Below are positions 26,039 through 35,296 of a stretch of 64,000 bases of DNA, one piece after another. The notes beneath the pieces were generated by a model. That model was not told the origin of the DNA and searched no databases. It saw only the letters and a list, made by a program, of their open reading frames with translations. The first letter of the stretch is position 1, and every line of letters begins with the position of its first letter. Source of the DNA: JAAYPI01 sp963668615 (lineage in GTDB: Bacteria > Bacteroidota > Bacteroidia > Bacteroidales > Paludibacteraceae); the NCBI GenBank assembly GCA_963668615.2, contig CAXXCL010000003.1, positions 923,145 to 987,144 on the forward strand, given 5' to 3'. A program made the position numbers and the translations under genes.

Positions 26039-29000
26039 TTATTCTACAGGGTTAGTCTTTTCCACTACAGTTTCACTCTCTATCTTACGTAATTTTTCTA
26101 AACGGGCATTTATAGCTTCGTTTATTTCCTTATCGTCGGAGGTATAATTATCTTTTAGACTAAGCAAATACTGTTTTGCCTCAAAGTAATTTTCCTTTTG
26201 CATATATACGTCTGAAAGCAGAATAAATGACTTTGCCAACCATTGTTGATGAGGGGTGCCTTTTTCAATAAAATCAAAAATTTCTTTTTCCGCAGCATCG
26301 TACTGTTGATGGGTGAAATAATAATTCGCCAATAAATATTTTGCTTCTGCTCCATAATTGCTTCGGGTATCTTGAGCTAAACTTTGCATATCGGAAACCG
26401 CTGCTTCCGAATTATTCATGGCAATATAAGATTCCATTTTTTTGTAGCGAGCCTCTTCTACCAAATTTAGGTTGTTCGGGTAAAATTCGATTAAATTTTT
26501 CGCTGAATTGATGGCTTCATCATAATTTTTTAATGTATATGAACAACGCATCAGTCCGATTTTGGCAGCCATTTTATTGTCTTGATCACCGATTTGTTCG
26601 AGTTGCTTGAAATAATCGATTGCCTCAGCATATTGTCCTAAATCATAGCTAATTTCGGCTGCTCTGGCAAGGGATTCTTCTTGGTTTGGATTTTGCTTGT
26701 CTGAAATAAGCGTTTTATATAAATCAAGAGCTTTTGATTTATCTTTTTGTGTGTAATAGCAGTTTGCCAAATAATATCTAGCGGTTGTGCTGTATTTCCC
26801 TTGAGGAAAGGTTTGCAAATATTTCTCAAAACTTTTTGTTGCTTGAGGAATATCTTCTCTGGCATATACTTTCTGTGCAGCCTTGTACATCAAAGAATCT
26901 TCTCTTGAAGGAGCAATTTTGAGGGAAGATGTTCCTAGCGAATTTACGAATTGACTATATTCATCGACTTTGTTATTGTCCACCAAGATTGTTTCTATTG
27001 CGTCAAGAGAAGTTTTTGCTTCCTCACTTGCCGGATATTCCGATACAATGCTTTTGTATGTTCCAAGTGCTTGATTTGTATTGCCACCGTTGTATTGAAG
27101 CATGGCTATCTGAAGTTTTGCTTTACGTAACATCGGATTGTTTTTCTCGAATTTTTTTTCTATTTCGGCGAAAGTTTCAATGGCCTTGTCGTTTTCCTTA
27201 AGCAGGATGTAGGTGTTCCCTATTTCAAAAAGGGCATCATCTTGCCATTCTGAATTAGGATATGAGGAAATTAAACCTCGCAGTATCGCTATTTTTTCTG
27301 TATATTCCTTTTGCAATCCTGCAACAAATGCCTTTTGGAAGGTTGCATAGTCTGCTCCGGGTAAGGTCTTTCCGGTTGTTATGGATTGGGAATAATATCT
27401 CTTAGCTTCAAGGAACTGTCTGTTTTGAAAATAGCAGTCTCCTATGCGATTATTTGCGTCTAAAAGCATGGTAGCACTTCCATCGTTAAAGGTTATGTAT
27501 TTACGAAACCAATTGATGGCAGAATTATAATCTTTTAGCATAAAGTAGGTATATCCTAAATTGTAATGAGCCAATTCATACTCATCAGTGCTTTTTGCTT
27601 TCGAAGAATTAATATAATTTTGGAAGTTTTTTTCTGCCTCATTATATTTTTTCATTCTAAATAAACATTCTCCGTACCAGAAATAGGAACGTGTGCTAAT
27701 GTCCTGATTATAAGCTTTCCCGTTAATTACCTTTTGAAAGTTTTGAGAAGCTTTTTCGATGTTGTTGTTGGCCATAGCAGTTGTTCCCAGATTAAACAAG
27801 ATGCGTTGCTCTGCTTCCAGTATTTTTGTGTTTTTTGAGTTAAGGTTTTGAATAGATTTATATGCTTCTGCATAATTTTTTGTAGTTAAATAGCTATTTG
27901 CCAAGTACTCATAAACCTTGTCGTTGTGTTTCGAATTTGGAAATTCTTTTAAGAATCGTTCGAAAGCCCCTACAGATTCATTAAAAGGGGAAAAGGACAA
28001 TTCGTATGTAACCAATGCATAATTAAACAAGGCTTCTTCTTGTAATGATTTGTCAAATGTATAACGAGAAGCAGCTTCAAAAGCCATTCTGGCATTTTTC
28101 TTGTCGTTAAGTTTGATATAGCTCATTGCTATATGCGTATAACTGTTTTGGCTTAGAGAATCTTCTTGGTTAGTCGTTTTTGATAGATTTGTAATAGCGT
28201 TTGGATAGTCTTCTGTCATATAGTATCCCATTCCAAGTAAGTAATAATCTTCTCTCGAAATCTTTTTTGTATTTTTTTGATAGGTATTTAAAAGGTTAAT
28301 AGAGGTTTTATAGTCTTTCAGAGAAAAGCTACATTCACCCATCATACGGATTATCTCGTTGTTTTTTGTATTTTTAGGATATTGAGAAAGAACATTTTTC
28401 CCATAAGACAATAGTTTTTCACATTCCCCTTTTTGATAATATATTTGAGCAATAAAATAGGGCACAGTCATCTTAAAATCCGGATTATCTTCAACTTTCA
28501 AGAAATTTTTAAGAGCAGTGTCCATATTTCCTAAGCGATATTCTGCATAAGCATAATAATACGTTGCCGGTTCAATGTAAGGAGAGTTTGAACGACGTAA
28601 TACTTGCTGGAATTCATAACTGGATTTTTCATAATCTTCTTGTTCGTGATAGGCATACCCTTTGTAAAAAAAGAGTTGAACCATTTCTGTTTCGCTTAAT
28701 TTATCAGTGTCCATTTTTTCGAAACGTTTAATGGCTTGCTTATACTTTCCCGATTCATATTCTAAAATGCCTATATATAGGTCAATAAGCTCTATATTAG
28801 TCGCATACGCATATTTTTTTTGGTATTCTTCCAATTTAAATTTGGCATCTTTTTTTCGTAATTCAAAGGCTGATTTAGCGATATAATATTCAGCTTGACG
28901 TACGGATTCTTCATTGTCTCTGTGTTGATAAGTTAAATATTTCTCAAAATAGCGTGATGCTGCGGCATAATTTTTCTTGGTAAAATAGGTTTCTCCATCG

Positions 29001-29107
29001 TTGAAAAGGGCTTTTTCCGTAGTGCTAAAAGGAGATTTTTGAGCTGTGATGTTTTGTAAAGAAAGGCTCAAAAAAAAGATTATACAAAAAATCTTGATGT
29101 TTTTCAT
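26039..29107 (-). CDS. large exported TPR-repeat protein
   Basis: 1022 residues. A signal peptide (IKIFCIIFFLSLSLQNITA) is followed by about 25 tandem tetratricopeptide-like repeats spanning the whole protein. Examples are AASRYFEKYLTYQH, SYEFQQVLRRSNSPYIEPATYYYAYAEYRL (an A/B helix pair) and AIDYFKQLEQIGDQDNKMAAKIGL. Similar repeats occur in BamD/YbgF-type periplasmic scaffolds. It forms a two-gene unit with the barrel gene downstream, so a periplasmic superhelix docking to an outer-membrane barrel is a reasonable model. Nothing catalytic is visible. Its promoter (29186-29179) is divergent from argF'. Confidence 0.87.
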   Translation of the reverse strand: MKNIKIFCIIFFLSLSLQNITAQKSPFSTTEKALFNDGETYFTKKNYAAASRYFEKYLTYQHRDNEESVRQAEYYIAKSAFELRKKDAKFKLEEYQKKYAYATNIELIDLYIGILEYESGKYKQAIKRFEKMDTDKLSETEMVQLFFYKGYAYHEQEDYEKSSYEFQQVLRRSNSPYIEPATYYYAYAEYRLGNMDTALKNFLKVEDNPDFKMTVPYFIAQIYYQKGECEKLLSYGKNVLSQYPKNTKNNEIIRMMGECSFSLKDYKTSINLLNTYQKNTKKISREDYYLLGMGYYMTEDYPNAITNLSKTTNQEDSLSQNSYTHIAMSYIKLNDKKNARMAFEAASRYTFDKSLQEEALFNYALVTYELSFSPFNESVGAFERFLKEFPNSKHNDKVYEYLANSYLTTKNYAEAYKSIQNLNSKNTKILEAEQRILFNLGTTAMANNNIEKASQNFQKVINGKAYNQDISTRSYFWYGECLFRMKKYNEAEKNFQNYINSSKAKSTDEYELAHYNLGYTYFMLKDYNSAINWFRKYITFNDGSATMLLDANNRIGDCYFQNRQFLEAKRYYSQSITTGKTLPGADYATFQKAFVAGLQKEYTEKIAILRGLISSYPNSEWQDDALFEIGNTYILLKENDKAIETFAEIEKKFEKNNPMLRKAKLQIAMLQYNGGNTNQALGTYKSIVSEYPASEEAKTSLDAIETILVDNNKVDEYSQFVNSLGTSSLKIAPSREDSLMYKAAQKVYAREDIPQATKSFEKYLQTFPQGKYSTTARYYLANCYYTQKDKSKALDLYKTLISDKQNPNQEESLARAAEISYDLGQYAEAIDYFKQLEQIGDQDNKMAAKIGLMRCSYTLKNYDEAINSAKNLIEFYPNNLNLVEEARYKKMESYIAMNNSEAAVSDMQSLAQDTRSNYGAEAKYLLANYYFTHQQYDAAEKEIFDFIEKGTPHQQWLAKSFILLSDVYMQKENYFEAKQYLLSLKDNYTSDDKEINEAINARLEKLRKIESETVVEKTNPVE

Positions 29108-29178
29108 AAAATATGGGGTTACTGAAACAGATGATTCAATAAAGTCAAAACGCTTTTATTATCAAAAAATTATATGCA

Positions 29179-29186
29179 CAAAGGTA
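29179..29186 (-). promoter_or_regulatory. promoter box of the TPR-barrel operon
   Basis: Minus-strand TACCTTTG, 71 nt upstream of the start at 29107. Confidence 0.55.
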
Positions 29187-29223
29187 TTAATTTAATTGGA
29201 ATCTTAAAACAGCCTAAAAGACA

Positions 29224-29268
29224 AACGTTATTGTTTTTTTCTTTAACTTTGTAGGGTTTAATAACGTT
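29224..29268. promoter_or_regulatory. argF' promoter bracketed by an inverted repeat (candidate operator)
   Basis: The plus-strand promoter box TAACTTTG (29244-29251) lies between AACGTTATT (29224-29232) and AATAACGTT (29260-29268), an exact 9-bp inverted repeat. Flanking ACA/TGT extend the similarity. It does not resemble an ArgR box. A dimeric repressor or activator site is inferred. Confidence 0.5.
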
Positions 29269-29285
29269 GTAAAAAGAATAGAAAA

Positions 29286-30239
29286 ATGAAAACGTATACA
29301 AACGTAAAAGATTTAGGTGATCTAAATACTGCCCTAAAAGAGGCTTTTGAAGTAAAAAATAATCCATATAAATGGGATACTTTAGGCAAAAACAAAACCT
29401 TACTAATGGTGTTTTTTAATTCAAGTCTCCGTACACGATTAAGTACTCAAAAAGCCGGCATGAATTTAGGCATGAATACCATTGTTCTTGATATTAATCA
29501 GGGAGCTTGGAAACTTGAAACCGAAAGAGGAGTGGTAATGGATGGTGATAAATCTGAGCATTTGTTGGAAGCCATCCCTGTTATGGGTTGCTATTGCGAT
29601 ATCATAGGAGTTCGTTCTTTTGCTCGTTTTGAAAGCAAACAATTCGATTATGAAGACACAATCTTGAATCAATTTATCAAATATTCGGGGAAACCTGTTT
29701 TTAGTATGGAGGCAGCTACCGGTCACCCATTGCAAGCTTTTGCCGATTTGATTACCATTGAACAATATAAAAAAACCGACAGACCAAAAGTCGTCCTTAC
29801 TTGGGCTCCTCACCCCAAAGCATTACCTCAAGCAGTTCCAAATTCATTTGCCGATTTTATGAATGAGGCTAATGTTGATTTTGTAATTACACATCCAAAG
29901 GGCTATGAATTAGCTCCTCAGTTTGTAAGGGATGCTAAAGTGGAATACGATCAACGCAAAGCCTTTCTCGGAGCAGATTTCATTTATGCGAAAAACTGGT
30001 CTGCTTATGAAGACCCTAATTATGGTAAAATTATTAGTTCAGACCCCTCTTGGACTGTTGATACTGAAAAAATGGCATTAACCAACAACGCTTATTTTAT
30101 GCATTGTTTGCCCGTTCGTCGTAATATGATTGTTACGGATGATGTGATTGAAAGTCCTCAATCCATTGTTATTCCTGAGGCTGCCAATCGCGAAGTTTCT
30201 GCTCAAACTGTTTTGAAAAGGATGTTGGAAAGTTTGTAA
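29286..30239 (+). CDS. argF': N-succinylornithine carbamoyltransferase (argF')
   Basis: Bacteroidota make arginine through acylated citrulline: this enzyme carbamoylates N-succinyl- (or N-acetyl-) ornithine. The 317-residue protein has the carbamoyl-phosphate loop NSSLRTRLSTQ (residues 45-55) and HCLPVRR (273-279) and aligns throughout with the B. fragilis enzyme as I remember it. The residue that sets acyl specificity (Pro90 in B. fragilis SOTCase, Glu92 in Xanthomonas AOTCase) is Ser90 here, in MDGDKSEHL. Published substitution of Ser at that site in the Xanthomonas enzyme gave succinylornithine activity, so SOTCase is the better prediction. Other arg genes are not adjacent. Terminator follows. 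Confidence 0.93.
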   Translation: MKTYTNVKDLGDLNTALKEAFEVKNNPYKWDTLGKNKTLLMVFFNSSLRTRLSTQKAGMNLGMNTIVLDINQGAWKLETERGVVMDGDKSEHLLEAIPVMGCYCDIIGVRSFARFESKQFDYEDTILNQFIKYSGKPVFSMEAATGHPLQAFADLITIEQYKKTDRPKVVLTWAPHPKALPQAVPNSFADFMNEANVDFVITHPKGYELAPQFVRDAKVEYDQRKAFLGADFIYAKNWSAYEDPNYGKIISSDPSWTVDTEKMALTNNAYFMHCLPVRRNMIVTDDVIESPQSIVIPEAANREVSAQTVLKRMLESL

Positions 30240-30257
30240 GAATATTTTTATATAAAA

Positions 30258-30290
30258 AAACGGCAAAATATTTTATTTATTTTGCCGTTT
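30258..30290. terminator. bidirectional terminator between argF' and cysS
   Basis: AAACGGCAAAATA (30258-30270) pairs perfectly with TATTTTGCCGTTT (30278-30290), with T-runs on both strands between convergent genes. Confidence 0.88.
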
Positions 30291-30308
30291 TTGTCTCTCT
30301 CAAAAAGA

Positions 30309-31775
30309 CTACAATCCCCATTCAAAACCATCTTTGGTGTCTTTTATCGTAAAACCCAATGTCGTGAGCTCATTACGAATTCTATCAGAAGTAGCCCAGT
30401 CTTTGTTTTTTTTGGCGTCAAGTCTAATATTTAATAATAAATCAATGGCTTGTTTGTAAGCATCCTTATTTGTGCTTTCTTGATTTTCTGTTTGCAATCC
30501 TAGAAGGTCTTCTATGAACAACTTAAACACGCTCTTTAATTCTTCCAAATCTTCCATAGAAATTGTTCCATTGCCGTCAGCTACCGTATTGATGGCTTTA
30601 GAAGCATCGAATAGGTGTGAAATTACAATTGGACTATTTAAGTCGTCACACATGGCTTCTTCACATTTCTCTCTTAGGTCTTTCACTTCAACAGTTGAGG
30701 TTGGAGAAGCAATCAGTTTTTGTAAACGTGTGTATGATTCCAATAACCTTGTTAGCCCTTTTTCTGATGCTTGCAATGCTTCGTTGCTAAAGTCTACTGT
30801 GCTTCTGTAGTGTGCTTGCAAAATGAAAAAACGAATTGTCATTGGGGAATATGCCTGTGTTAGGATTTTATGACTTCCCGTAAAAAATTCCTCAAGTGTA
30901 ATGAAATTTCCCAATGATTTTCCCATTTTTTGTCCGTTGATGGTAATCATATTGTTATGCATCCAATAATGTACGGTCTCTTTTCCTAAGGCTGCTGTGG
31001 ATTGAGCAATTTCACATTCGTGATGTGGAAATATAAGGTCCATTCCTCCTCCGTGAATATCAAATTCTTCGCCCAAATATTTTGTTCCCATAGCCGAACA
31101 TTCCATATGCCAACCCGGAAATCCTTCACTCCATGGAGATTTCCAATGCATTATATGTTCTGGAGCGGCTTTTTTCCAAAGAGCAAAATCCATACTCCTA
31201 TGCTTTTCACTTTGTCCGTCAAGTTCACGTGTTGTTTCTAATAATTCTTCGATATTACGACCTGATAGTTTTCCATAATGAAACTTTTTGCTATACTTTT
31301 CCACGTCAAAATAAACAGAGCCTTCGCTGATATAAGCATATCCCGCATCCAATATTTTTTGAACAAATTCTATTTGCTCCATGATGTGTCCTGATGCGTG
31401 AGGTTCAATGCTCGGAGGTAACACGTTTAATGCTTCCATTGCCTTGTGGTAACGATTTAAGTAATATTGAACTACTTCCATTGGTTCCTTTTGCTCAAGG
31501 CGAGCCTTTTTTGCAATTTTATCTTCTCCTTCATCGGCATCGTGTTCCAAATGTCCAACGTCCGTAATGTTACGTACATAACGAACTTTATAGCCAAGAT
31601 GTGTCAGGTAACGGAAAAGTAAATCGAAAGTAATAGCAGGACGTGCATGTCCTAAATGCCCATCTCCATAAACAGTTGGACCACATACATAAAGACCTAC
31701 AAGAGGAGAATGGAGAGGCTCGAAAATTTCTTTTTTACGAGAGAGTGTATTGTAAATAGAAAGTTGATGTCCCAT
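30309..31775 (-). CDS. cysS: cysteinyl-tRNA synthetase
   Basis: Class I synthetase charging tRNA-Cys. The 488-residue protein is complete. It has zinc-ligand and HIGH regions (YVCGPTVYGDGHLGHARP), the second zinc segment (GWHMECSAMG) and HHECEIAQ, the KMSKS equivalent KMGKSLGNF, a helical anticodon-binding domain, and a C-terminal end matching family proteins (DAKKNKDWATSDRIRNEL). It is a single gene with its own promoter (31805-31798), and shares the terminator with argF'. Confidence 0.98.
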   Translation of the reverse strand: MGHQLSIYNTLSRKKEIFEPLHSPLVGLYVCGPTVYGDGHLGHARPAITFDLLFRYLTHLGYKVRYVRNITDVGHLEHDADEGEDKIAKKARLEQKEPMEVVQYYLNRYHKAMEALNVLPPSIEPHASGHIMEQIEFVQKILDAGYAYISEGSVYFDVEKYSKKFHYGKLSGRNIEELLETTRELDGQSEKHRSMDFALWKKAAPEHIMHWKSPWSEGFPGWHMECSAMGTKYLGEEFDIHGGGMDLIFPHHECEIAQSTAALGKETVHYWMHNNMITINGQKMGKSLGNFITLEEFFTGSHKILTQAYSPMTIRFFILQAHYRSTVDFSNEALQASEKGLTRLLESYTRLQKLIASPTSTVEVKDLREKCEEAMCDDLNSPIVISHLFDASKAINTVADGNGTISMEDLEELKSVFKLFIEDLLGLQTENQESTNKDAYKQAIDLLLNIRLDAKKNKDWATSDRIRNELTTLGFTIKDTKDGFEWGL

Positions 31776-31797
31776 ATTGTTTTGTGTGTTTAGACAG

Positions 31798-31805
31798 CAA
31801 AGGTA
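31798..31805 (-). promoter_or_regulatory. cysS promoter box
   Basis: Minus-strand TACCTTTG, 22 nt before the cysS start. Confidence 0.6.
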
Positions 31806-31846
31806 AATATTTTCCTTAAAAAGAGCTATTCATCATATAGACAATT

Positions 31847-32233
31847 TTACTCCGCTTTTTTGAAGGTACTTCCTCTAAAAATGGCAATTAATTCATCCGT
31901 TTCTTCCAAACGAATTTCGACATCGTAATTAGAGATAGTTTTTCCGCTGGAAATCCTTTTAGCAATTCCAATAAGAGTTCCTTCTCCTTTGCCCTTTATA
32001 AAGTTTATTTGGGCAGACATTGTTACATATTCTCCTCCAACCGAGTGTGCTGCTGCCCCGAGGGTAAGATCAGCAAGTGTAAAAAGAGCACCTCCCTGTA
32101 CTATTCCCAGTCCGTTGAGGTGTTTTTTTTCTATTTTCATTTGTGCTTTAGCTGTGCCTTCATGAGCTTCTAACAAATTAATTCCTGCTAGTTTCGCAAA
32201 TTCATCTTTGTATATGTGTTCTTGTGTCATCAA
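31847..32233 (-). CDS. PaaI-type hotdog-fold thioesterase
   Basis: 128 residues. The hotdog signature HLNGLGIVQGGALFTLADLTLGAAA places it in the PaaI/YbgC-type acyl-CoA thioesterases; the helix after GGALFTLAD carries the catalytic carboxylate region. It has no signal peptide, so it is cytosolic. Substrate cannot be read from sequence; PaaI relatives remove phenylacetyl-type acyl groups from CoA. It stands between the OmpA terminator upstream and cysS downstream. I see no promoter box of its own, so partial read-through from the OmpA gene is possible. Confidence 0.88.
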   Translation of the reverse strand: MMTQEHIYKDEFAKLAGINLLEAHEGTAKAQMKIEKKHLNGLGIVQGGALFTLADLTLGAAAHSVGGEYVTMSAQINFIKGKGEGTLIGIAKRISSGKTISNYDVEIRLEETDELIAIFRGSTFKKAE

Positions 32234-32245
32234 TGTTTTTTAGTT

Positions 32246-32280
32246 AAAAGAGCCCTGAGTAATTTACTCAGGGCTCTTTT
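32246..32280 (-). terminator. terminator of the OmpA-family gene
   Basis: A perfect 15-bp stem (AAAAGAGCCCTGAGT with its complement at 32266-32280) ends in a T-run on the minus strand, just upstream of the thioesterase start. Confidence 0.88.
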
Positions 32281-32305
32281 AAATTTTGAATTATTCTGTG
32301 GTTAA

Positions 32306-33652
32306 TTATTTGCTGAATACAAAATCCGTTCTTCTGTTCTTTTGTGTAGCATTAGGCGGATTAGACATTCTTCCTTGTGGATTTAAGGTTATTCTATTAG
32401 GATTAATGCCATGTTTGTTAACTAATTCTTGTTTTACAACAATTCCTCTGTCTGTACCAAGTTTTAAGTTATATGAGTTACTTCCCGGATAATCACAATA
32501 GCCTCTCAACTCAACCTTGAGATTAGGATTTGCTTTCAACTTTTCAGCAGCTACCGCAATATTTTGAATTGATTTTTTTGTCAAGTTCTTTTTGTCAAAT
32601 GCAAAATATACTGACATATCATAATTTATCGCTTCTTCTTTCGGGTTAGCCAATTCTTCATAATATTCTGCAGCTTTCATTAGTTCCTTAGGGAGACTAA
32701 CACCCCAATAGTTTACGTACGCATCTTTAGGCGTATTAGGCTCTTTGTCTCTCCAATCTGGCACTCCATCTCCATCTGCATCTGGTTCCGTAGACAATTT
32801 TCGTTCAACTTCCCCAAGACGAGGTAGAATGTTATTTGCAATGGTATCTTCTACTTTTTTAACTCGTTTTTCTAAAGAATCAAGTTTGTTTGTAATTCCC
32901 TTGTCTGAAGAGTGAATCAAACGATACCTATCAGGGGCAACATTTCTAATATGTCCTTCTTTTTTGTCTGATTGAAATTTATAACGCAAATTTAACGTTC
33001 CAAGTGCTTCATTGTCATTTTGAATGCCTCTTACGTAAGCTTCTCCTTCGAAATTATCTTTCGTATGCATTCTATATTGCAAGTTCAATCCTAATGCCAA
33101 CGGTTTTGAAATGTTATATTCAAATAGCAAGGAAACAGGCATTACCAATGAGCGTCCGTCTTTAACATCTTCCGGCGTCATCGAAATAGTTACCGCAGTA
33201 TTGTCTTTTACCCAATTTGAAACGGTTGTATTGTAGAAAGCAACGCCTAAGCCCGCATTTGCATAAACATTAAACCTCCAATATTTCCTGTACACATTAA
33301 ACAAATTGGTCAAGTTGATGGAAGCAAACACTGATACTTCATTGGAAGTCCCTTTAAAATCAAAATTGCCATAGTTTAGATGTTGCTGAGTAGAACACGA
33401 GTGCCCTTCATAAGGCAGGTACTGATATTCCAATCCTAATCCCCAAAAAGGAGTGAAAGTGTATTCTACGTTTGCTCCTCCTGTGAACAAAACGTCCGTA
33501 CCAGGGTTCAGTTGATTGTATTTTTGATTTGTATCTCCGTCAAATTGAGAAGCACCGCCTTCGACAACGGCCGACCAGTGCGTAAATTCGTCAGCGAACA
33601 ACGACGTGCAAGTGGCCAACGAGATAACTAAAATTGTGAATAACTTTCTCAT
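32306..33652 (-). CDS. OmpA-family outer-membrane protein
   Basis: 448 residues: signal peptide (ending near LFADEF); an N-terminal eight-strand-type beta barrel to about residue 235; a short coiled linker (LDSLEKRVKKVEDTI); one thrombospondin type 3-like calcium motif (DADGDGVPDWRDKEPNTP); and a C-terminal OmpA peptidoglycan-binding domain. In that domain GYCDYPGSNSYNLKLGTDRG keeps the Asp and Arg that bind diaminopimelate. It should tether the outer membrane to the wall and is probably abundant. It is a single transcription unit with promoter 33689-33682 and a strong terminator. Confidence 0.94.
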   Translation of the reverse strand: MRKLFTILVISLATCTSLFADEFTHWSAVVEGGASQFDGDTNQKYNQLNPGTDVLFTGGANVEYTFTPFWGLGLEYQYLPYEGHSCSTQQHLNYGNFDFKGTSNEVSVFASINLTNLFNVYRKYWRFNVYANAGLGVAFYNTTVSNWVKDNTAVTISMTPEDVKDGRSLVMPVSLLFEYNISKPLALGLNLQYRMHTKDNFEGEAYVRGIQNDNEALGTLNLRYKFQSDKKEGHIRNVAPDRYRLIHSSDKGITNKLDSLEKRVKKVEDTIANNILPRLGEVERKLSTEPDADGDGVPDWRDKEPNTPKDAYVNYWGVSLPKELMKAAEYYEELANPKEEAINYDMSVYFAFDKKNLTKKSIQNIAVAAEKLKANPNLKVELRGYCDYPGSNSYNLKLGTDRGIVVKQELVNKHGINPNRITLNPQGRMSNPPNATQKNRRTDFVFSK

Positions 33653-33681
33653 ATAACAATATTTTAAGTGGAAATTCGCAG

Positions 33682-33689
33682 CAAATATA
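33682..33689 (-). promoter_or_regulatory. promoter box of the OmpA-family gene
   Basis: Minus-strand TATATTTG, 29 nt before the start at 33652. Confidence 0.6.
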
Positions 33690-33756
33690 AAACAATATTT
33701 CTAAAGAGGCTTTATTTTTACAAAAAAATGCAAATTTTCGTCATTTTTTTACTCTT

Positions 33757-35136
33757 TTACTCTATAATCTCCCCCAACAGAGTTGCGGCAGATGCATCTT
33801 TTATTCTCAATGATACGTATTCGCCTATGTTTTTACCCTTTTTATCAAAAACAACAACCTTGTTTTGTGATGTTTTTCCGAATAATTGATCTTTTGATCT
33901 TTTCGAATACCCCTCAATAAGAACTTCAAAGGTTTTTCCAATATCTTTTTTGTTGCTTTCTTCCGATAATTTATTCTGCAAATCAATTATTTCTTGTAAT
34001 CTGTAAATTTTCACTTCCTCTGAAATATTATCAGGCAAATTTTTGGCAGCATATGTACCTTCTCTTTCCGAATACTTGAACATAAAGGCATTGTCAAACT
34101 TTACTTCTCTCATTAGGGAAACGGTTGCCTGATGGTCTTCTTCTGTTTCCGAGTGAAAACCTGTAAAAATGTCTGTCGAAATACCACAGTCAGGAATAAT
34201 ACTTCTTATCAGGGAAATTCTACCTAAATACCATTCTCTAGTGTATTTACGGTTCATTAGTTCCAAAATACGGCTACTGCCCGATTGTACAGGCAAATGA
34301 ATATTTTTACATAAGTTATGATGTTGAGCAATAGCCCTTATTGTTTCCTCACTCATATCCTTGGGATGGGAAGTGGTAAATCGAATTCTAATATTTGGAA
34401 CGGCTTCTGCTGTTAAATGAAGTAAATCGGCAAAAGAATAACATTTCTCTCCTTCTTTGTACAGATAAGAATTTACATTTTGACCCAATAAGGTTATTTC
34501 TTTATAGCCTTTCGTTTCCAAATCTTTTATTTCATTCAAAATACTTTGATAAGGACGACTCCTTTCTCTACCTCGGGTATAAGGGACAATGCAATAGGAG
34601 CAAAAATTGTTGCAACCTCTCATTATGGATACGAATCCACTAATATGATTGTGCCCAATACGTTGCGGTATAATTTGTTGGTATGTTTCTGTTTTAGAAA
34701 GATCTATATTAATGGCTTTTTGCCCATTTTCTACAGCACCAATAAGATTCGGTAAATCAAGGTAAGAATCAGGTCCAACAACAAGATCGACCACTTTTCG
34801 TGATAATAAATCCTCTTTGATTCTTTCGGCCATACAGCCTAAGATTCCGACAATTAATTTTTTCTTTTTTCTTTTCAAGGATTGGAAATAGTCTAGACGA
34901 GAAAAAGCCTTCTGCTCGGCGTGTTCACGAATAGAACATGTATTGATAAAGATGGCATCGGCATTTTGTATGTTTTCCGTAAGAACGTATCCACTCATTT
35001 CCATGATAGAGGCAACAACTTCGCTGTCTGCAAAATTCATCTGACAACCATAGGTCTCAATGAATAATTTTTTTTCAGAGTCAAATAATGTCGGTTTTAC
35101 ATTATGAAGTTGGTCGGTAAACGTCTTGTTTTCCAT
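33757..35136 (-). CDS. miaB: tRNA-i(6)A37 methylthiotransferase MiaB
   Basis: Radical SAM enzyme that adds the 2-methylthio group to i6A37 in tRNAs reading UNN codons. It has the N-terminal UPF0004 domain with cluster ligands C31 (YGCQMN), C67 and C101. The radical SAM CxxxCxxC is at C175, C179 and C182 (GCNNFCSYCIVPYTRGRE), and a TRAM domain is at the C terminus (VLIEGYSKRS to VSLRIKDASAATLLGEI). 459 residues, full length. MiaA, which makes the i6A substrate, is not in the window. Promoter with both boxes is at 35187-35156. Confidence 0.97.
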   Translation of the reverse strand: MENKTFTDQLHNVKPTLFDSEKKLFIETYGCQMNFADSEVVASIMEMSGYVLTENIQNADAIFINTCSIREHAEQKAFSRLDYFQSLKRKKKKLIVGILGCMAERIKEDLLSRKVVDLVVGPDSYLDLPNLIGAVENGQKAINIDLSKTETYQQIIPQRIGHNHISGFVSIMRGCNNFCSYCIVPYTRGRERSRPYQSILNEIKDLETKGYKEITLLGQNVNSYLYKEGEKCYSFADLLHLTAEAVPNIRIRFTTSHPKDMSEETIRAIAQHHNLCKNIHLPVQSGSSRILELMNRKYTREWYLGRISLIRSIIPDCGISTDIFTGFHSETEEDHQATVSLMREVKFDNAFMFKYSEREGTYAAKNLPDNISEEVKIYRLQEIIDLQNKLSEESNKKDIGKTFEVLIEGYSKRSKDQLFGKTSQNKVVVFDKKGKNIGEYVSLRIKDASAATLLGEIIE

Positions 35137-35155
35137 GAATATAAAATTATTTTTG

Positions 35156-35187
35156 CAAAGGTATGATTTAATTTTTTCAGATGCAAA
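35156..35187 (-). promoter_or_regulatory. miaB promoter
   Basis: Minus-strand TTTG (35187-35184), 20-nt spacer, TACCTTTG (35163-35156), 20 nt before miaB. Confidence 0.75.
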
Positions 35188-35224
35188 AACAAAAAAATGA
35201 CGGATTTCAGTTAAAATAAGTTAA

Positions 35225-35270
35225 TTCCGCAAACGATTGCGAAAATATTTTTGCAATCGTATTCCGCAAA
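35225..35270. promoter_or_regulatory. candidate operator upstream of small RNA 2
   Basis: TTCCGCAAACGATTGC, a 12-nt spacer, then GCAATCGTATTCCGCAAA: nested inverted and direct repeats ending 13 nt before the TACATTTG box. The half-site GCAAACGATTGC resembles LacI-family operators. The 10-mer TCCGCAAACG recurs at 919-928, near candidate small RNA 1. Confidence 0.5.
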
Positions 35271-35296
35271 TAAAAAAAGATATTACATTTGCAGTG

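Noticed and set aside
31222..31237. GTTCACGTGTTGTTTC as a second parS
   Set aside because: Only the central hexamer is palindromic and it lies inside the cysS coding sequence.
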